From: JADLHS01 sp039806955
GTDB taxonomy: Bacteria; Verrucomicrobiota; Verrucomicrobiia; Limisphaerales; JADLHS01
Assembly (NCBI GenBank): GCA_039806955.1
Contig: JBDHQI010000008.1
Span: 62,001-126,000, forward strand
Reading direction: 5' to 3'
DNA: 64,000 nt
The translations under genes were made by a program, and so were the position numbers. Shown here in pieces: positions 51,447 through 59,980 of the stretch (the first letter of the stretch is position 1; the number at the start of each line of letters is the position of its first letter). The notes beneath the pieces were generated by a model. The model did not search any database and had not been told where the DNA came from. It was given only the letters and a program-made list of their open reading frames with translations.

Positions 51447-54400
51447 CTACCAATCCAGGCCCAGCTTCGCCAGCTCGGCGCGAAGTTCAGGCAGTTGCCA
51501 CACGTGAATCACCCCGTGGTCTTGCGCCAGCAGGAGGGATTTCCCATCGGGATGGAAAGCAATGTCAAAAAATCTCCCCCCATCCGGTCCATCCAGCACG
51601 GCAAATGGTTTCCACGTTTCCGCTTCCAGCAAGCGCACAATGCCGCCGCGCTGGACGATGGCGAGCCACCGACCGTCGGGGGAAAATTCCGCCCTCATGC
51701 TGCGCGCGATGACGTCTTCGGCAAACTTCTGCACGGGTTGCCAATCGCCCACCCGCCGCACATGCGCGTCACGATCCAACGTCACGAGCCACCTGCCGTC
51801 TGGACTGAACTTGGGTCGGCCACGGGAATTGGGCAGGGTCTGCGGCGGCGCTTCCGGTTGCCGCGTGTCAAACAGGAGCAACCGACCGCCCCCATACGAC
51901 GGGCACGCCAGCCAGCGGCCATCGGGACTGAACACGGGCATGACCGGGAACATGTCAATCGGCAACCGCATCCACTCGGAGCCGCGTTGCAGCCATACCA
52001 CGTTGTCCGTCACATCCGGCACGGCAATCGTCCCGTCACAGGATTGCGCGGGGGACGCCAGCCGACCGGCGGTGAACAATAATTCCGGCCGGCCAAACCC
52101 CGTATCACTCACCGCCACGCGGAACAGTTGATTGGATTGCACGACGAGCAACGATCGTCCGCCGGTTTCGAACGGCCCGAGTTCCGCCCGGGGCAGATTC
52201 AATCGCGCCCCGACTTCCCACGAATTCGCGTCCCACAGCAACACTTCGTCCGCATTCAACGAAGCCAGCCAGCGACCATCGGCGCGGAACTCGATCCGTT
52301 GATGGATGAAGGGATCCCCCGGACTGAACAACTCCCGCCGGACGGGCGACGGCGACCACTCCAGCCACAGCGGGCGGCGGTCATCCAGCAGCGAGCCGAG
52401 CCGGCGCCCGACGACGTCGAAATGCAAATGCCAGGCACCGGATCTGTCGCCCAGCAATTGCGCGCCAGTGTGCGGATGGAAGAATTTTGTGCCGTAACTC
52501 AACCGCGAAGTCACCAGCATTTCCCCCCGCGGATCAATGAGGCTCATCGTGCGACCATCGGTAATTTGATTGTAGCGATGCACCTCCCGGCCGGTCGCCG
52601 CCGCGAACGCGATCACCCGGTCCTCACCTGTCTGCAGCACCAGCCAGTCGAGCGGGTTGTCCCAAGTCACGTTCCATATCTGCGCCGGAAACCGGCGGGT
52701 CCAGCGCACCTGGCCAGTGTCAGCCGTACAAACTGCCACAGTAAAGTCCTCAAGGGTCAGCGCCAGCGCATCACCATCCGGCGACCACGCCACCGTCGTC
52801 ACCGGCAACTGCTCCGGAGTGCGCCACGCACTCACGACCCGCGGCGAATTCTGCGTGAGATCGTAAATGCGCACCCAGCCGTTCGTTTCGCCGCGACCCA
52901 AGCGCGTGCCGTCCGGACTGAACGCCGCGCCGTTGAAATGGCGATGACTTTCCGACCCCGCGCCGGACAAGACCTCCGCGCCCGTTGCCGGGCTCCACAC
53001 CGACATCACGCCGCCGTGCCGCACCAGCAGATGCCGGCCATCGGCGCTGAACGCGCGCAATTCATCCGGTTTGGGCAGCGACCACGCCATCAGTTTTGCC
53101 GCATCAGCCACGCGATAAATCGCAATGGCCGCCTCGTCATCATGCCACAGGGCCACGCGCTCGAATTCGCGATCAAAGCATACGAGCATTTCGTCCGCCA
53201 CCGGCGGCACATTTGTCACGATGTGGCGCAGCAAATCCGGCCGCGCCAGGGCCGCGATGGCCTCGTGGCGGAGCGCCGCCGTCAGCCGTCCGGTTGCATC
53301 GAGCCTTCGCACCTCCACCAGATTGTCCCGCACCCGCGCCCGCCAGCCGGGCTCGTTGGCGGCCCGCAGCGCCCGTGCCTCGGAGAACAACGCGTCCGCG
53401 AGCCGGGCTTGGGCAATGTCGCGGGATTCGCGAATCCGCAGGGAACTTCCTCCCACCACCGCGACAGTCAGCAGTAATAGCAGAACGGACGTGCCAATTG
53501 AAGTTGCCGCCATTGGCTGGCGCTGCGCCCAACGCGCGGCGCGACCAAACGGGCCGACCGGGCGGGCGTGAACGGGTTCATCCCGCAGGAAGCGCTGCAA
53601 ATCCTCCGCCAATTCCCCCGCCTGGGCGTAGCGCCGGGCCGGCGACTTTTCGAGGCACTTGAGACAAACGGTTTCCAAGTCGGCCGGGATGCTGGGATTC
53701 AACCGCCGCGGCGCGACCGGATCCGAGTCCTTCACCTGCGCGATGACGGCGGCGAGGCTCGTTCCCTGAAACGGCGGCCGCCCCGTGAGCAGTTCGTAAA
53801 GAATCGCGCCCAGCGAATAAACATCACTGCGCGCGGTGACCTCGGCGGGTTGTCCCAACGCCTGCTCCGGTGGCATATACGCGGGCGAACCGAGCACGCC
53901 GCCGGTGAGCGTTTGCGGCGCGGCATCCAGCGCTTTGGCCAGACCGAAATCCGTGACGTGCGGCTCGTCACTCGCGTCAATCAACACGTTCGACGGCTTG
54001 AGATCACGATGCAGCACCCCCTCGCCATGCGCGTAATGAACCGCCTCAGCCATGCGCGCCAGATAACGCGCAGCCCGACTCGGCGCGAGCGGCCCATGCT
54101 GCACCACCTCCGCCAAGGTCCGCCCCTCGATAAACGCCATCGAATAAAACGGCTGTCCATCGAGAGAACCGGTGTCGAAGACGGGCACGATATTCGGATG
54201 TCGCAACCGCGCGGCCAGAGAGGCTTCGGACTTCATGCGCCGGCGGCCTTCCTCGCCCGCAAACAATCCACCCAGCAACACCTTGAGCGCCACAGGGCGA
54301 TTCAAACTCCGTTGCCGGGCACGATAGACCACCCCCATTCCCCCGCGGGCGATTTCCTCCAAGATTTCGTAATCGGCCGTCCGCGACGCTTCACCCGCCC

Positions 54401-54527
54401 ACCTTCCACTTTCCACCTCGGCATCCACTTGCAACGCCGTCCGCAACAGGCAGGCGGGACAGAGCCCAAGGCCCGCCTCACAGCTCATCAAGCCGCCGCA
54501 ATCCGTGCATGTTTTCAAGCGCGTCAC
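51447..54527 (-). CDS. Transmembrane Ser/Thr protein kinase with WD40 domain
   Basis: A 1026-residue signalling protein. Residues 8-27 hold a CxxC...CxxC zinc-ribbon-like motif. Residues ~52-320 are a Hanks-type kinase: GGMGVVYRAR (Gly loop), VALKVL (Lys), HRDLKPSN (catalytic Asp), DFGLAK and SPAYMPPEQALG. A membrane helix follows at ~344-363 (SIGTSVLLLLLTVAVVGGSS). The outer part, ~430-1026, is a WD40-type propeller with repeated FSPDGRWLA motifs. The gene lies 40 bp after the ECF sigma gene; such sigma-kinase pairs are known in Planctomycetes and Verrucomicrobiota, where the kinase is thought to control the sigma factor. Confidence 0.9.
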   Translation of the reverse strand: MTRLKTCTDCGGLMSCEAGLGLCPACLLRTALQVDAEVESGRWAGEASRTADYEILEEIARGGMGVVYRARQRSLNRPVALKVLLGGLFAGEEGRRRMKSEASLAARLRHPNIVPVFDTGSLDGQPFYSMAFIEGRTLAEVVQHGPLAPSRAARYLARMAEAVHYAHGEGVLHRDLKPSNVLIDASDEPHVTDFGLAKALDAAPQTLTGGVLGSPAYMPPEQALGQPAEVTARSDVYSLGAILYELLTGRPPFQGTSLAAVIAQVKDSDPVAPRRLNPSIPADLETVCLKCLEKSPARRYAQAGELAEDLQRFLRDEPVHARPVGPFGRAARWAQRQPMAATSIGTSVLLLLLTVAVVGGSSLRIRESRDIAQARLADALFSEARALRAANEPGWRARVRDNLVEVRRLDATGRLTAALRHEAIAALARPDLLRHIVTNVPPVADEMLVCFDREFERVALWHDDEAAIAIYRVADAAKLMAWSLPKPDELRAFSADGRHLLVRHGGVMSVWSPATGAEVLSGAGSESHRHFNGAAFSPDGTRLGRGETNGWVRIYDLTQNSPRVVSAWRTPEQLPVTTVAWSPDGDALALTLEDFTVAVCTADTGQVRWTRRFPAQIWNVTWDNPLDWLVLQTGEDRVIAFAAATGREVHRYNQITDGRTMSLIDPRGEMLVTSRLSYGTKFFHPHTGAQLLGDRSGAWHLHFDVVGRRLGSLLDDRRPLWLEWSPSPVRRELFSPGDPFIHQRIEFRADGRWLASLNADEVLLWDANSWEVGARLNLPRAELGPFETGGRSLLVVQSNQLFRVAVSDTGFGRPELLFTAGRLASPAQSCDGTIAVPDVTDNVVWLQRGSEWMRLPIDMFPVMPVFSPDGRWLACPSYGGGRLLLFDTRQPEAPPQTLPNSRGRPKFSPDGRWLVTLDRDAHVRRVGDWQPVQKFAEDVIARSMRAEFSPDGRWLAIVQRGGIVRLLEAETWKPFAVLDGPDGGRFFDIAFHPDGKSLLLAQDHGVIHVWQLPELRAELAKLGLDW

Positions 54528-54567
54528 CTTCCTGTCCTACGGAATAAACGGCGGCGGGTTGCGAAAT

Positions 54568-55308
54568 TCATACGCGCCACACTTCGAGCAGGTGTTTCAA
54601 TTCCGCCTCCACCTCGACTGGCGACGCAACAGTCTCGGCAATCAACTCCCGCAAAATCGCCGCCTGCCGTTGCCGCGCCCGATGCAGGTGGGACTTGAGG
54701 GTGTTGACCGGCAGTTGCAAACGCGCGGCGGATTCCGCCAGGGACGGCGCATCGGGCTCGCCGAGCTGGTCCAGCACATTGAGAATTTCCCTCCTTCCGG
54801 TGGCGGCGAACTCGCGGACCAGCCGCGCATGGGATTCCGCGAGCAATTGCTTCACCCAGGCGCGATCGAACAACACATCCGGCGAATCGTGGTCCGCGCC
54901 CTCCAAATACCGCCCCTCGGCCGCCTCCGCCTCGATGGAGATGGGGACAACGTCTCCACCACGCTTCTGAGCGATCCGTTTGTCCCATTCATCCGCGAGA
55001 AAATTCCGGACGCATTGCGCCAGGAAGGAACGGAAGCGCCCGCGCTCCCGTCGGGCCTGGGCCAAGCCGTCCTTTGAAAGCAGCCGCGCAAAAAACTCCT
55101 GGGTGAAATCCGCCGCCGCAGTCGGATCCTGTCCGCTGCGGCGCACCAGCGCGTACACGGAAAACCAATAAATCCGGCACAATGTTTCCAGCGCCGTCCG
55201 CCCAGCCAGTGAGTCTTCCCCGGCCGCCAGCACGACGCTCCAGCGCGTGGTGACGAACAACCCGACGTGCGTCGCCCGCTCTGTGGTTGATTCGCTGTCT
55301 GAATGCAT
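54568..55308 (-). CDS. ECF-family RNA polymerase sigma factor
   Basis: A 246-residue sigma-70-like protein of the extracytoplasmic-function type. Region 2 is at ~40-110 (DFTQEFFARLLSKDGLAQA, RFRSFLAQCVRNFLADEW). Region 4 is near ~185-220 with a helix-turn-helix (SLAESAARLQLPVNTLKSHLHRAR). An insertion between the regions (~115-170) and the short C-terminal tail are typical of the kinase-linked ECF groups. It directly precedes the kinase gene and is the likely regulator of nearby genes; the giant operon is a plausible target, by inference only. Confidence 0.9.
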   Translation of the reverse strand: MHSDSESTTERATHVGLFVTTRWSVVLAAGEDSLAGRTALETLCRIYWFSVYALVRRSGQDPTAAADFTQEFFARLLSKDGLAQARRERGRFRSFLAQCVRNFLADEWDKRIAQKRGGDVVPISIEAEAAEGRYLEGADHDSPDVLFDRAWVKQLLAESHARLVREFAATGRREILNVLDQLGEPDAPSLAESAARLQLPVNTLKSHLHRARQRQAAILRELIAETVASPVEVEAELKHLLEVWRV

Positions 55309-55526
55309 GAACCGAAGTCGCTAAGAATGTGCCCCTGTCCATCGCCCAATTCCAGCAGGATCATGCATCCTGCAACCGGGATGCACTAACCGCTCCAGGG
55401 CATTGCCAGCGAGGCATTGGCAAATTTTCATCGGGAGCGTAGGCCCCAAGCGCCAGACGGCCAGAGCCGGCGATGGGGGTGGCAATAATGCTCACGCCGG
55501 CAATGAAGTGACAGGCGTCGGAATGA

Positions 55527-55653
55527 CGGTCGTGCCGCCCGGAAATGGAAGGACATGGATGCCTGAACCGGCCCCGGCGCGCGCCGTCAGGGGCGCGCAA
55601 AATCGCCGGGGATCAGTTCCCGCACCGCGCTCACGATCAACTGTTCGACGCCC
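55527..55653. repeat. 127-bp direct repeat, right copy (POT tail / ceramidase tail)
   Basis: Second copy of the repeat at 38401-38527. Here the ceramidase part belongs to the intact gene (55587-56927), while the POT part (last 13 codons and stop) is a remnant with no transporter gene upstream. Confidence 0.9.
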
Positions 55654-56927
55654 GGCGCGAGCCGGGTGGGCTGGCCGTAATACGTCATGGCGCCGCCGCC
55701 TTCATAACCGCCCTCGGCGAGGATCCGTTCGGACGGAATGTAACACGGCACATCATTGGCATATGCGTTGACCCAAAGCCGGCGGGCATCCAATTCCTGT
55801 TTCAACCGCCGGGAGTAATCCACGACAACCTCGCCGGGCAGAAACACCATTCCGAGATCCGCGCCGAAGTTCCACGTTTGCACGAGGTAGGGCAGCTGGG
55901 TGGGCAAACTTTCCCCGCGCGCCAGTTTTTCCAGCGTCCAGCGCGCATGGTAGCCCACATAATCCTGTTTTTGGGCGCGCTGCTCGAACTCCTCCCGGGT
56001 GGGCAGCGTGTCGAAGGGCAGGGCGATCGTTTTGGCGACGCAGCGCAGCGGACCGTTCACCGGCTGGAGCCGGCCTTGCAACAGGCGGGTGACGTTGGTG
56101 GCAATTTCGCGGCCGTGCGCCTGCGCCAGACTCAACGTGCCGCGCGGTTGCGGATTGGCGTCCGCGCCGCAGCCAATCATCACCAGCGCGGTGGCGCCGG
56201 GATGCTCCTCCTGCAGATATTGCCTGGCGTAACCCGCCCAGTCGCCGCAGATCTCGTTCTCGCGCGGGTCAATGGAGGTGCAATGGCAGGCGTAATTGAG
56301 CAGGATCGCCCGCAATTCTCCGTCCGCCCCGTGCGCCGCCAGCACCGGCAAATCATGATCCACCGGTCCGCCCTTGGTGCGCCGGTTGGCCGCAAAACTG
56401 GCCTGCCCCTGCGTCCAACTGAGACGCGCCGGTTTGCGGGCGCGCAGCGCCTCCAGGGCGACATGCTCCAACGCCGCGGTCAGTTCCCGCGTGTAGCGCT
56501 GCACGTGCGCGTCGTGTTCCGGCGGCAGGGGCGCACCGAACAAGGTCGGCAAATAACCCGCCAGAAACGGCGCGGTGTGGGTATGGGTCGAGCAAACCGT
56601 CACGCGCAGCGGATCAATGTGCTTTTGCGCCAGACGTGCGGCCACCGTATCCCGGATGTGCCCGGGCACGCCGGTGGCATCCACCGTGATCAGAATCGCC
56701 GGGCCCTCTGCGTCGGAGCCAATGGCCAGGGCCTTGGCCCAGATCCGTTGCGCAACATTGGTCGCTTCGGTGGTGCGCACGGCGTAGCCACTCAGGCGGA
56801 TCGGATAGTCCGGCGTAATGTCCACACTGGCGACTCCGACGGCGCGCAGGGTTTCCTGTCCGGACGCGGGCGGATGAGGCATTGCGAAAACCGAAAGGGC
56901 CATGACCAGGAGAGATCGAATTTGCAT
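55587..56927 (-). CDS. Exported neutral/alkaline ceramidase-like protein
   Basis: A 446-residue protein with a signal peptide (SLLVMALSVFAMPHPPASGQ). It matches the N-terminal domain of neutral/alkaline non-lysosomal ceramidases: VGVASVDITPDYPIRLSGY, the zinc His cluster STHTHTAPF near residue 115, LLNYACHCTSI and the later YANDVPCYIPSERILAEGGYEG. The C-terminal domain of true ceramidases is lacking, so it is one of the many single-domain relatives whose substrate is unknown (lipid amides or sugars). It is the third gene of an isomerase-Gfo/Idh-ceramidase operon and shares its 3' end with the direct repeat at 38401. Confidence 0.85.
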   Translation of the reverse strand: MQIRSLLVMALSVFAMPHPPASGQETLRAVGVASVDITPDYPIRLSGYAVRTTEATNVAQRIWAKALAIGSDAEGPAILITVDATGVPGHIRDTVAARLAQKHIDPLRVTVCSTHTHTAPFLAGYLPTLFGAPLPPEHDAHVQRYTRELTAALEHVALEALRARKPARLSWTQGQASFAANRRTKGGPVDHDLPVLAAHGADGELRAILLNYACHCTSIDPRENEICGDWAGYARQYLQEEHPGATALVMIGCGADANPQPRGTLSLAQAHGREIATNVTRLLQGRLQPVNGPLRCVAKTIALPFDTLPTREEFEQRAQKQDYVGYHARWTLEKLARGESLPTQLPYLVQTWNFGADLGMVFLPGEVVVDYSRRLKQELDARRLWVNAYANDVPCYIPSERILAEGGYEGGGAMTYYGQPTRLAPGVEQLIVSAVRELIPGDFARP

Positions 56928-56964
56928 GTGTCGGAGGGGTGGGCGCGAAAATCCGCGGGAGTGG

Positions 56965-57999
56965 TCAAAGTGTCACGACTTGTCCGGTTTGGATGGAGCG
57001 TTCTTCCGCCTCACAAATCTCCACCGAACCCAGCGCATCCTCGGCGGTGACGATGGAGGGCGGCCGGCCCGATTGAATGCAGGTTATGAAATGGCGCAAT
57101 TCCTCCACGTAACCGTCCACGCCGTCCGGTTTGATGGTGCGGGTGGGTTGACCCTCTTCGTCGATGCGCAGGGCCTCCGCGCCGCGCGCGCTGTCGAAAT
57201 CCACCGTGGCCCTCTCGCACATGATCGTGTAGGCCATGTTGAAGCCGGCGGTCAGCAGCCAGCTGCCTTCCGCATGCACCGTTGCACCACCGGCCACGTG
57301 ATACTGCGTGACCACATGATCAATCGCGCCGCTGAACCGGCTGAGCCCGGTGGAATAAACGCGCTGAGGACGACCGAAGACGAACTGCACGAAATCGGTG
57401 TCGTGGATGTGCAGGTCCAGCAGTGCCCCGCCCGATTCGCCGCCGTTGAAGTACGCCTGACGGCTCCAGCCGGGCGGCGCGGACACGCGGCGGAAACGCG
57501 CCGTGAGAATTTTGCCGTAGGTTTGTTTCGCCGCCAATTCCTTCAACCAGGCCCAGCCCGGCCAGAACCGCATGCACATGGCCGGCATGAAGCATCCTTT
57601 GGCAGATTTGGCGGCGGCGACAATTTCTCGCGACAGAGCTGACGTGCGCGCCAACGGTTTTTCGCACAAGACGTGGCACCCCGCCGCCAGCGCGGCAATG
57701 GCTTGCGGCACATGCAAAGGAGTGGGCACACAGAGATCAATCAAATCCACGCCGCCATCCTTGAGCAGGTCGTCCAGTTCTTTATAAGCGCGGACGTCCC
57801 GACCCAATTCCAGCGTATCGGGACTGCTGATGTTCCCACTGATACCCGGCAAGACACCGTTGACCGGTTGCCGGTAGGCGTCGCAGACGGCCACCAGTTT
57901 GGCGTCGGGTAATTGTTGATACGATTTGATGTGCGTGATGCCCATGAAACCAAGGCCGACCACGGCCACGTTCACAGGACGAGAGGATGCGTTGCTCAT
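56965..57999 (-). CDS. Gfo/Idh/MocA-family oxidoreductase
   Basis: A 344-residue NAD(P)-dependent sugar or inositol dehydrogenase. The N-terminal Rossmann motif is VAVVGLGFMGITHIKSY, the family EKP motif is in HVLCEKPLARTSAL (Lys of the catalytic triad), and the Asp/His pair is in LLDLHIHDTDFVQFVFG. Length is typical. It lies 21 bp after the TIM-barrel isomerase gene and 37 bp before the ceramidase-like gene, so the three form one operon for sugar or polyol metabolism. The substrate cannot be named. Confidence 0.9.
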   Translation of the reverse strand: MSNASSRPVNVAVVGLGFMGITHIKSYQQLPDAKLVAVCDAYRQPVNGVLPGISGNISSPDTLELGRDVRAYKELDDLLKDGGVDLIDLCVPTPLHVPQAIAALAAGCHVLCEKPLARTSALSREIVAAAKSAKGCFMPAMCMRFWPGWAWLKELAAKQTYGKILTARFRRVSAPPGWSRQAYFNGGESGGALLDLHIHDTDFVQFVFGRPQRVYSTGLSRFSGAIDHVVTQYHVAGGATVHAEGSWLLTAGFNMAYTIMCERATVDFDSARGAEALRIDEEGQPTRTIKPDGVDGYVEELRHFITCIQSGRPPSIVTAEDALGSVEICEAEERSIQTGQVVTL

Positions 58000-58020
58000 G
58001 TTAATTTTAAGGAGTTAAAG

Positions 58021-58851
58021 TTATAGTTTTTCCACCAACTCGCGGGCGGCGCGAATATCCGCCACGCGTTGATTGCCCGCCTCGCGTTCAATGCAGAGAT
58101 CGCCTTGAAAGCCAAGTTCATCCAACGTGGTAAAGAATTGTTTCCAATTCACTTCACCTGTGCCGGCGGCGACTTCTTCGCCCCAGTCCCCTGGCACTTT
58201 CGTGCGCCGCGCGTCCTTGATGTGAACCTGTCGCAACCACGGCGACAACTGGCGCAGCGCTTCGATGGGGTCGCCCTTGTCGTACAGAATCATGTTGGCA
58301 GGATCAAAATTCACGCCCGTGTTGGGTTTGTTGAGTTGACGGAGAAATTCCGCCAGTACCGCTGCGGTTTCCTGACCAGTCTCCAACCCCAGCGTAAGAC
58401 CTTGCGCCTGAAAAATGTCCGCTGTTTGAATCAACCGCTGTTTGAGCTTGGCAAAATCGGGATCGGCCGGTTCATGCGGCAGAAAACCCGCGTGAAAAGT
58501 GACCAGCTTCAAACCAAGCTGACTCGCGAGCGTGGCCGTGGCCTGGATGTTTTTCCAATTCTGTTCCCACGTGGCGTCGGGCGCGATACCGCCCGTGCGC
58601 CGGATGGTTTCCATCGAGGTATAATCTTCACCCACACAACCGAACATCCCCGAGGCGAGGCCGATTCCGGCTTGTCGCAACAACTCGGGCGTCCGTCGCC
58701 AGCCGGCGGGATCATCGCGCAACGGATCAAGAGCCAGTTGCACCCGAGTCACCCCGGTGGGCTGCAATTTGGAGATCAGATCTTCTGGACTGGTGGGTTG
58801 TAGCGACCAACTACACACCGCGAGACGTTGACGGATGGCTTGCAAACTCAT
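58021..58851 (-). CDS. Sugar phosphate isomerase/epimerase (TIM barrel)
   Basis: A 276-residue protein of the xylose-isomerase-like TIM-barrel (AP endonuclease 2-type) family. Metal-site elements are TFHAGFLPHEP (His), LGLETGQETAAVL (Glu), NFDPANMILYD (Asp) and VHIKDARR (His/Asp), with a final Glu in LCIEREAG. Members act on inosose, hydroxypyruvate or rare sugars. It is the first gene of the operon with Gfo/Idh and the ceramidase-like protein, a combination seen in inositol and sugar catabolic loci. Confidence 0.85.
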   Translation of the reverse strand: MSLQAIRQRLAVCSWSLQPTSPEDLISKLQPTGVTRVQLALDPLRDDPAGWRRTPELLRQAGIGLASGMFGCVGEDYTSMETIRRTGGIAPDATWEQNWKNIQATATLASQLGLKLVTFHAGFLPHEPADPDFAKLKQRLIQTADIFQAQGLTLGLETGQETAAVLAEFLRQLNKPNTGVNFDPANMILYDKGDPIEALRQLSPWLRQVHIKDARRTKVPGDWGEEVAAGTGEVNWKQFFTTLDELGFQGDLCIEREAGNQRVADIRAARELVEKL

Positions 58852-59312
58852 ACTGACAAGAGAACAGTTTTACGCGCCAAGCTCAATACACATTTATTCC
58901 AACACACCATTCCCCGCGCCGCCCCCACTCTTCTTTGAGTTCAAGCGATTCACCCTTCCTCCATATATGGAGAAAAACGCAACCTGAATGGAGTAGTCCG
59001 TCCGCCTTCATGCCGCGCTCAACTCCCCACCTCTTGTTCCTTCCCCTGCCCTTTGCCTTCTGCGCCCGGTGGTTAACCCTGGCGCGACCATTCCAACCGA
59101 TTCCAGCGGGAAAGGTCTTGCCAAAGATAGTTGTGGATATTCATTGCCACGATTCAGGAATCGGGCATGCTATGCCTGTCTGCTCGACAGCATTTCACTA
59201 TCAAGACATGGCAAATCCTCAGGTGAACACGGTTCAATGATGATTTTAGGCCCGACAACCGGGAACAGTCTTTGAGAAGGCAATGGCCGGACGAAGACCC
59301 TGAAGACCTTGT
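58852..59312. other. Intergenic region upstream of the RRM protein gene
   Basis: About 460 bases between two divergent genes. A perfect 14-bp palindrome (CTCCATATATGGAG, about 58965-58978) is present. No ORF here looks real. The gap is long enough for two promoters and a long leader for the RRM gene, whose relatives are often cold-regulated, but I see no definite element. Confidence 0.35.
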
Positions 59313-59639
59313 ATGAATAAATTGTTTGTGGGTAACCTTTCTTTCAACACCACGGAAAATGACCTGCGCGACGCCTTTGCGCCGCATGGCTCGGTGGCAG
59401 ATGTCAACCTGATGCTGGATCGCGCCACGGGTCGCTCCCGCGGATTCGCGTTCGTAACCATGAGCTCACCGGAGGAAGCGCAAACCGCCATCCAAGGCAT
59501 GAGCAGCGCGTCGCTGGATGGTCGCGCCTTGACGGTCAACCTGGCCCGACCACGCGAAGAGCGTGGGGACAATGGAGGTCGGCGGCGGGACGAACGAAGC
59601 GGTCGCGGCGGCTATCGTGGAGGTCGCCATCGCTATTAA
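59313..59639 (+). CDS. RRM-domain RNA-binding protein with Gly/Arg tail
   Basis: A 108-residue protein with one RNA recognition motif: RNP2 LFVGNL at residues 4-9 and RNP1 RGFAFVTM at ~43-50, with the aromatic residues that stack on RNA. After residue ~80 it has an Arg/Gly-rich tail (RRRDERSGRGGYRGGRHRY). This is the layout of bacterial RRM proteins found in cyanobacteria and Verrucomicrobiota, thought to bind mRNA under cold or stress. infA follows 118 bp downstream on the same strand. Confidence 0.9.
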   Translation: MNKLFVGNLSFNTTENDLRDAFAPHGSVADVNLMLDRATGRSRGFAFVTMSSPEEAQTAIQGMSSASLDGRALTVNLARPREERGDNGGRRRDERSGRGGYRGGRHRY

Positions 59640-59757
59640 ATTCATCACCGTCCGGCCACCGTCCGGGCGTTTCCAACTCGATTGGTTTGGTGGTAATTGC
59701 CGCCAACCCCTACCAGGTTTTGCCCAGCAATGGAATTCCCCATCCACTTGTTAAATC

Positions 59758-59973
59758 ATGAAGGAAGAGCCGATCGAATTGGAAGGAAAGATTCACACCG
59801 TTCTGCCGGGGACCATGTTCCGGGTGGAACTGGACAACCAGCATCTCGTGCTGGCCACCATCTCCGGCAAGATGCGCAAGCGCTGGGTACGGCTTACCGT
59901 CGGTGATCGGGTGAAGTTGCAAATGTCTCCCTATGATTTGACCAAGGCACGCATCGTTTGGCGGCTGAGATAG
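59758..59973 (+). CDS. infA: Translation initiation factor IF-1
   Basis: A 71-residue S1/OB-fold protein with the IF-1 landmarks LEGKIHTVLPGTMFRVELDN, HLVLATISGKMRKRWVRL and GDRVKLQMSPYDLTKARIVW (read in parts). IF-1 occupies the 30S A site during initiation. The C-terminus WRLR is slightly different from the common ITYR. It precedes the nitronate monooxygenase-like gene by 7 bp. It is outside the usual ribosomal protein cluster and may be one of several IF-1 copies. Confidence 0.92.
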   Translation: MKEEPIELEGKIHTVLPGTMFRVELDNQHLVLATISGKMRKRWVRLTVGDRVKLQMSPYDLTKARIVWRLR

Positions 59974-59980
59974 GCGCAAC

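Larger units (their letters stand above)
38528..55526. other. Candidate 17-kb inserted block (giant-protein island)
   Basis: The block between the 127-bp repeats holds, on the minus strand, an ECF sigma gene, a kinase-WD40 gene, and three giant exported-protein genes. If the block and one repeat copy are removed, the POT gene and the ceramidase-like gene become tail-to-tail neighbours 20 bp apart. This fits an insertion that duplicated the junction, by recombination of a circular or duplicated DNA. No integrase or transposase lies inside. The alternative is a segmental duplication followed by deletions. Confidence 0.6.

Noticed and set aside
52128..53477. Plus-strand open frame of 449 codons opposite the kinase-WD40 gene
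   Set aside because: Antisense to conserved kinase and WD40 motifs; composition typical of a shadow frame.
58965..58978. Palindrome CTCCATATATGGAG as a terminator
   Set aside because: It is followed by five As rather than Ts on the plus strand, so it does not fit an intrinsic terminator for the RRM side. On the minus strand the T run comes before the stem. An operator is possible but unsupported.
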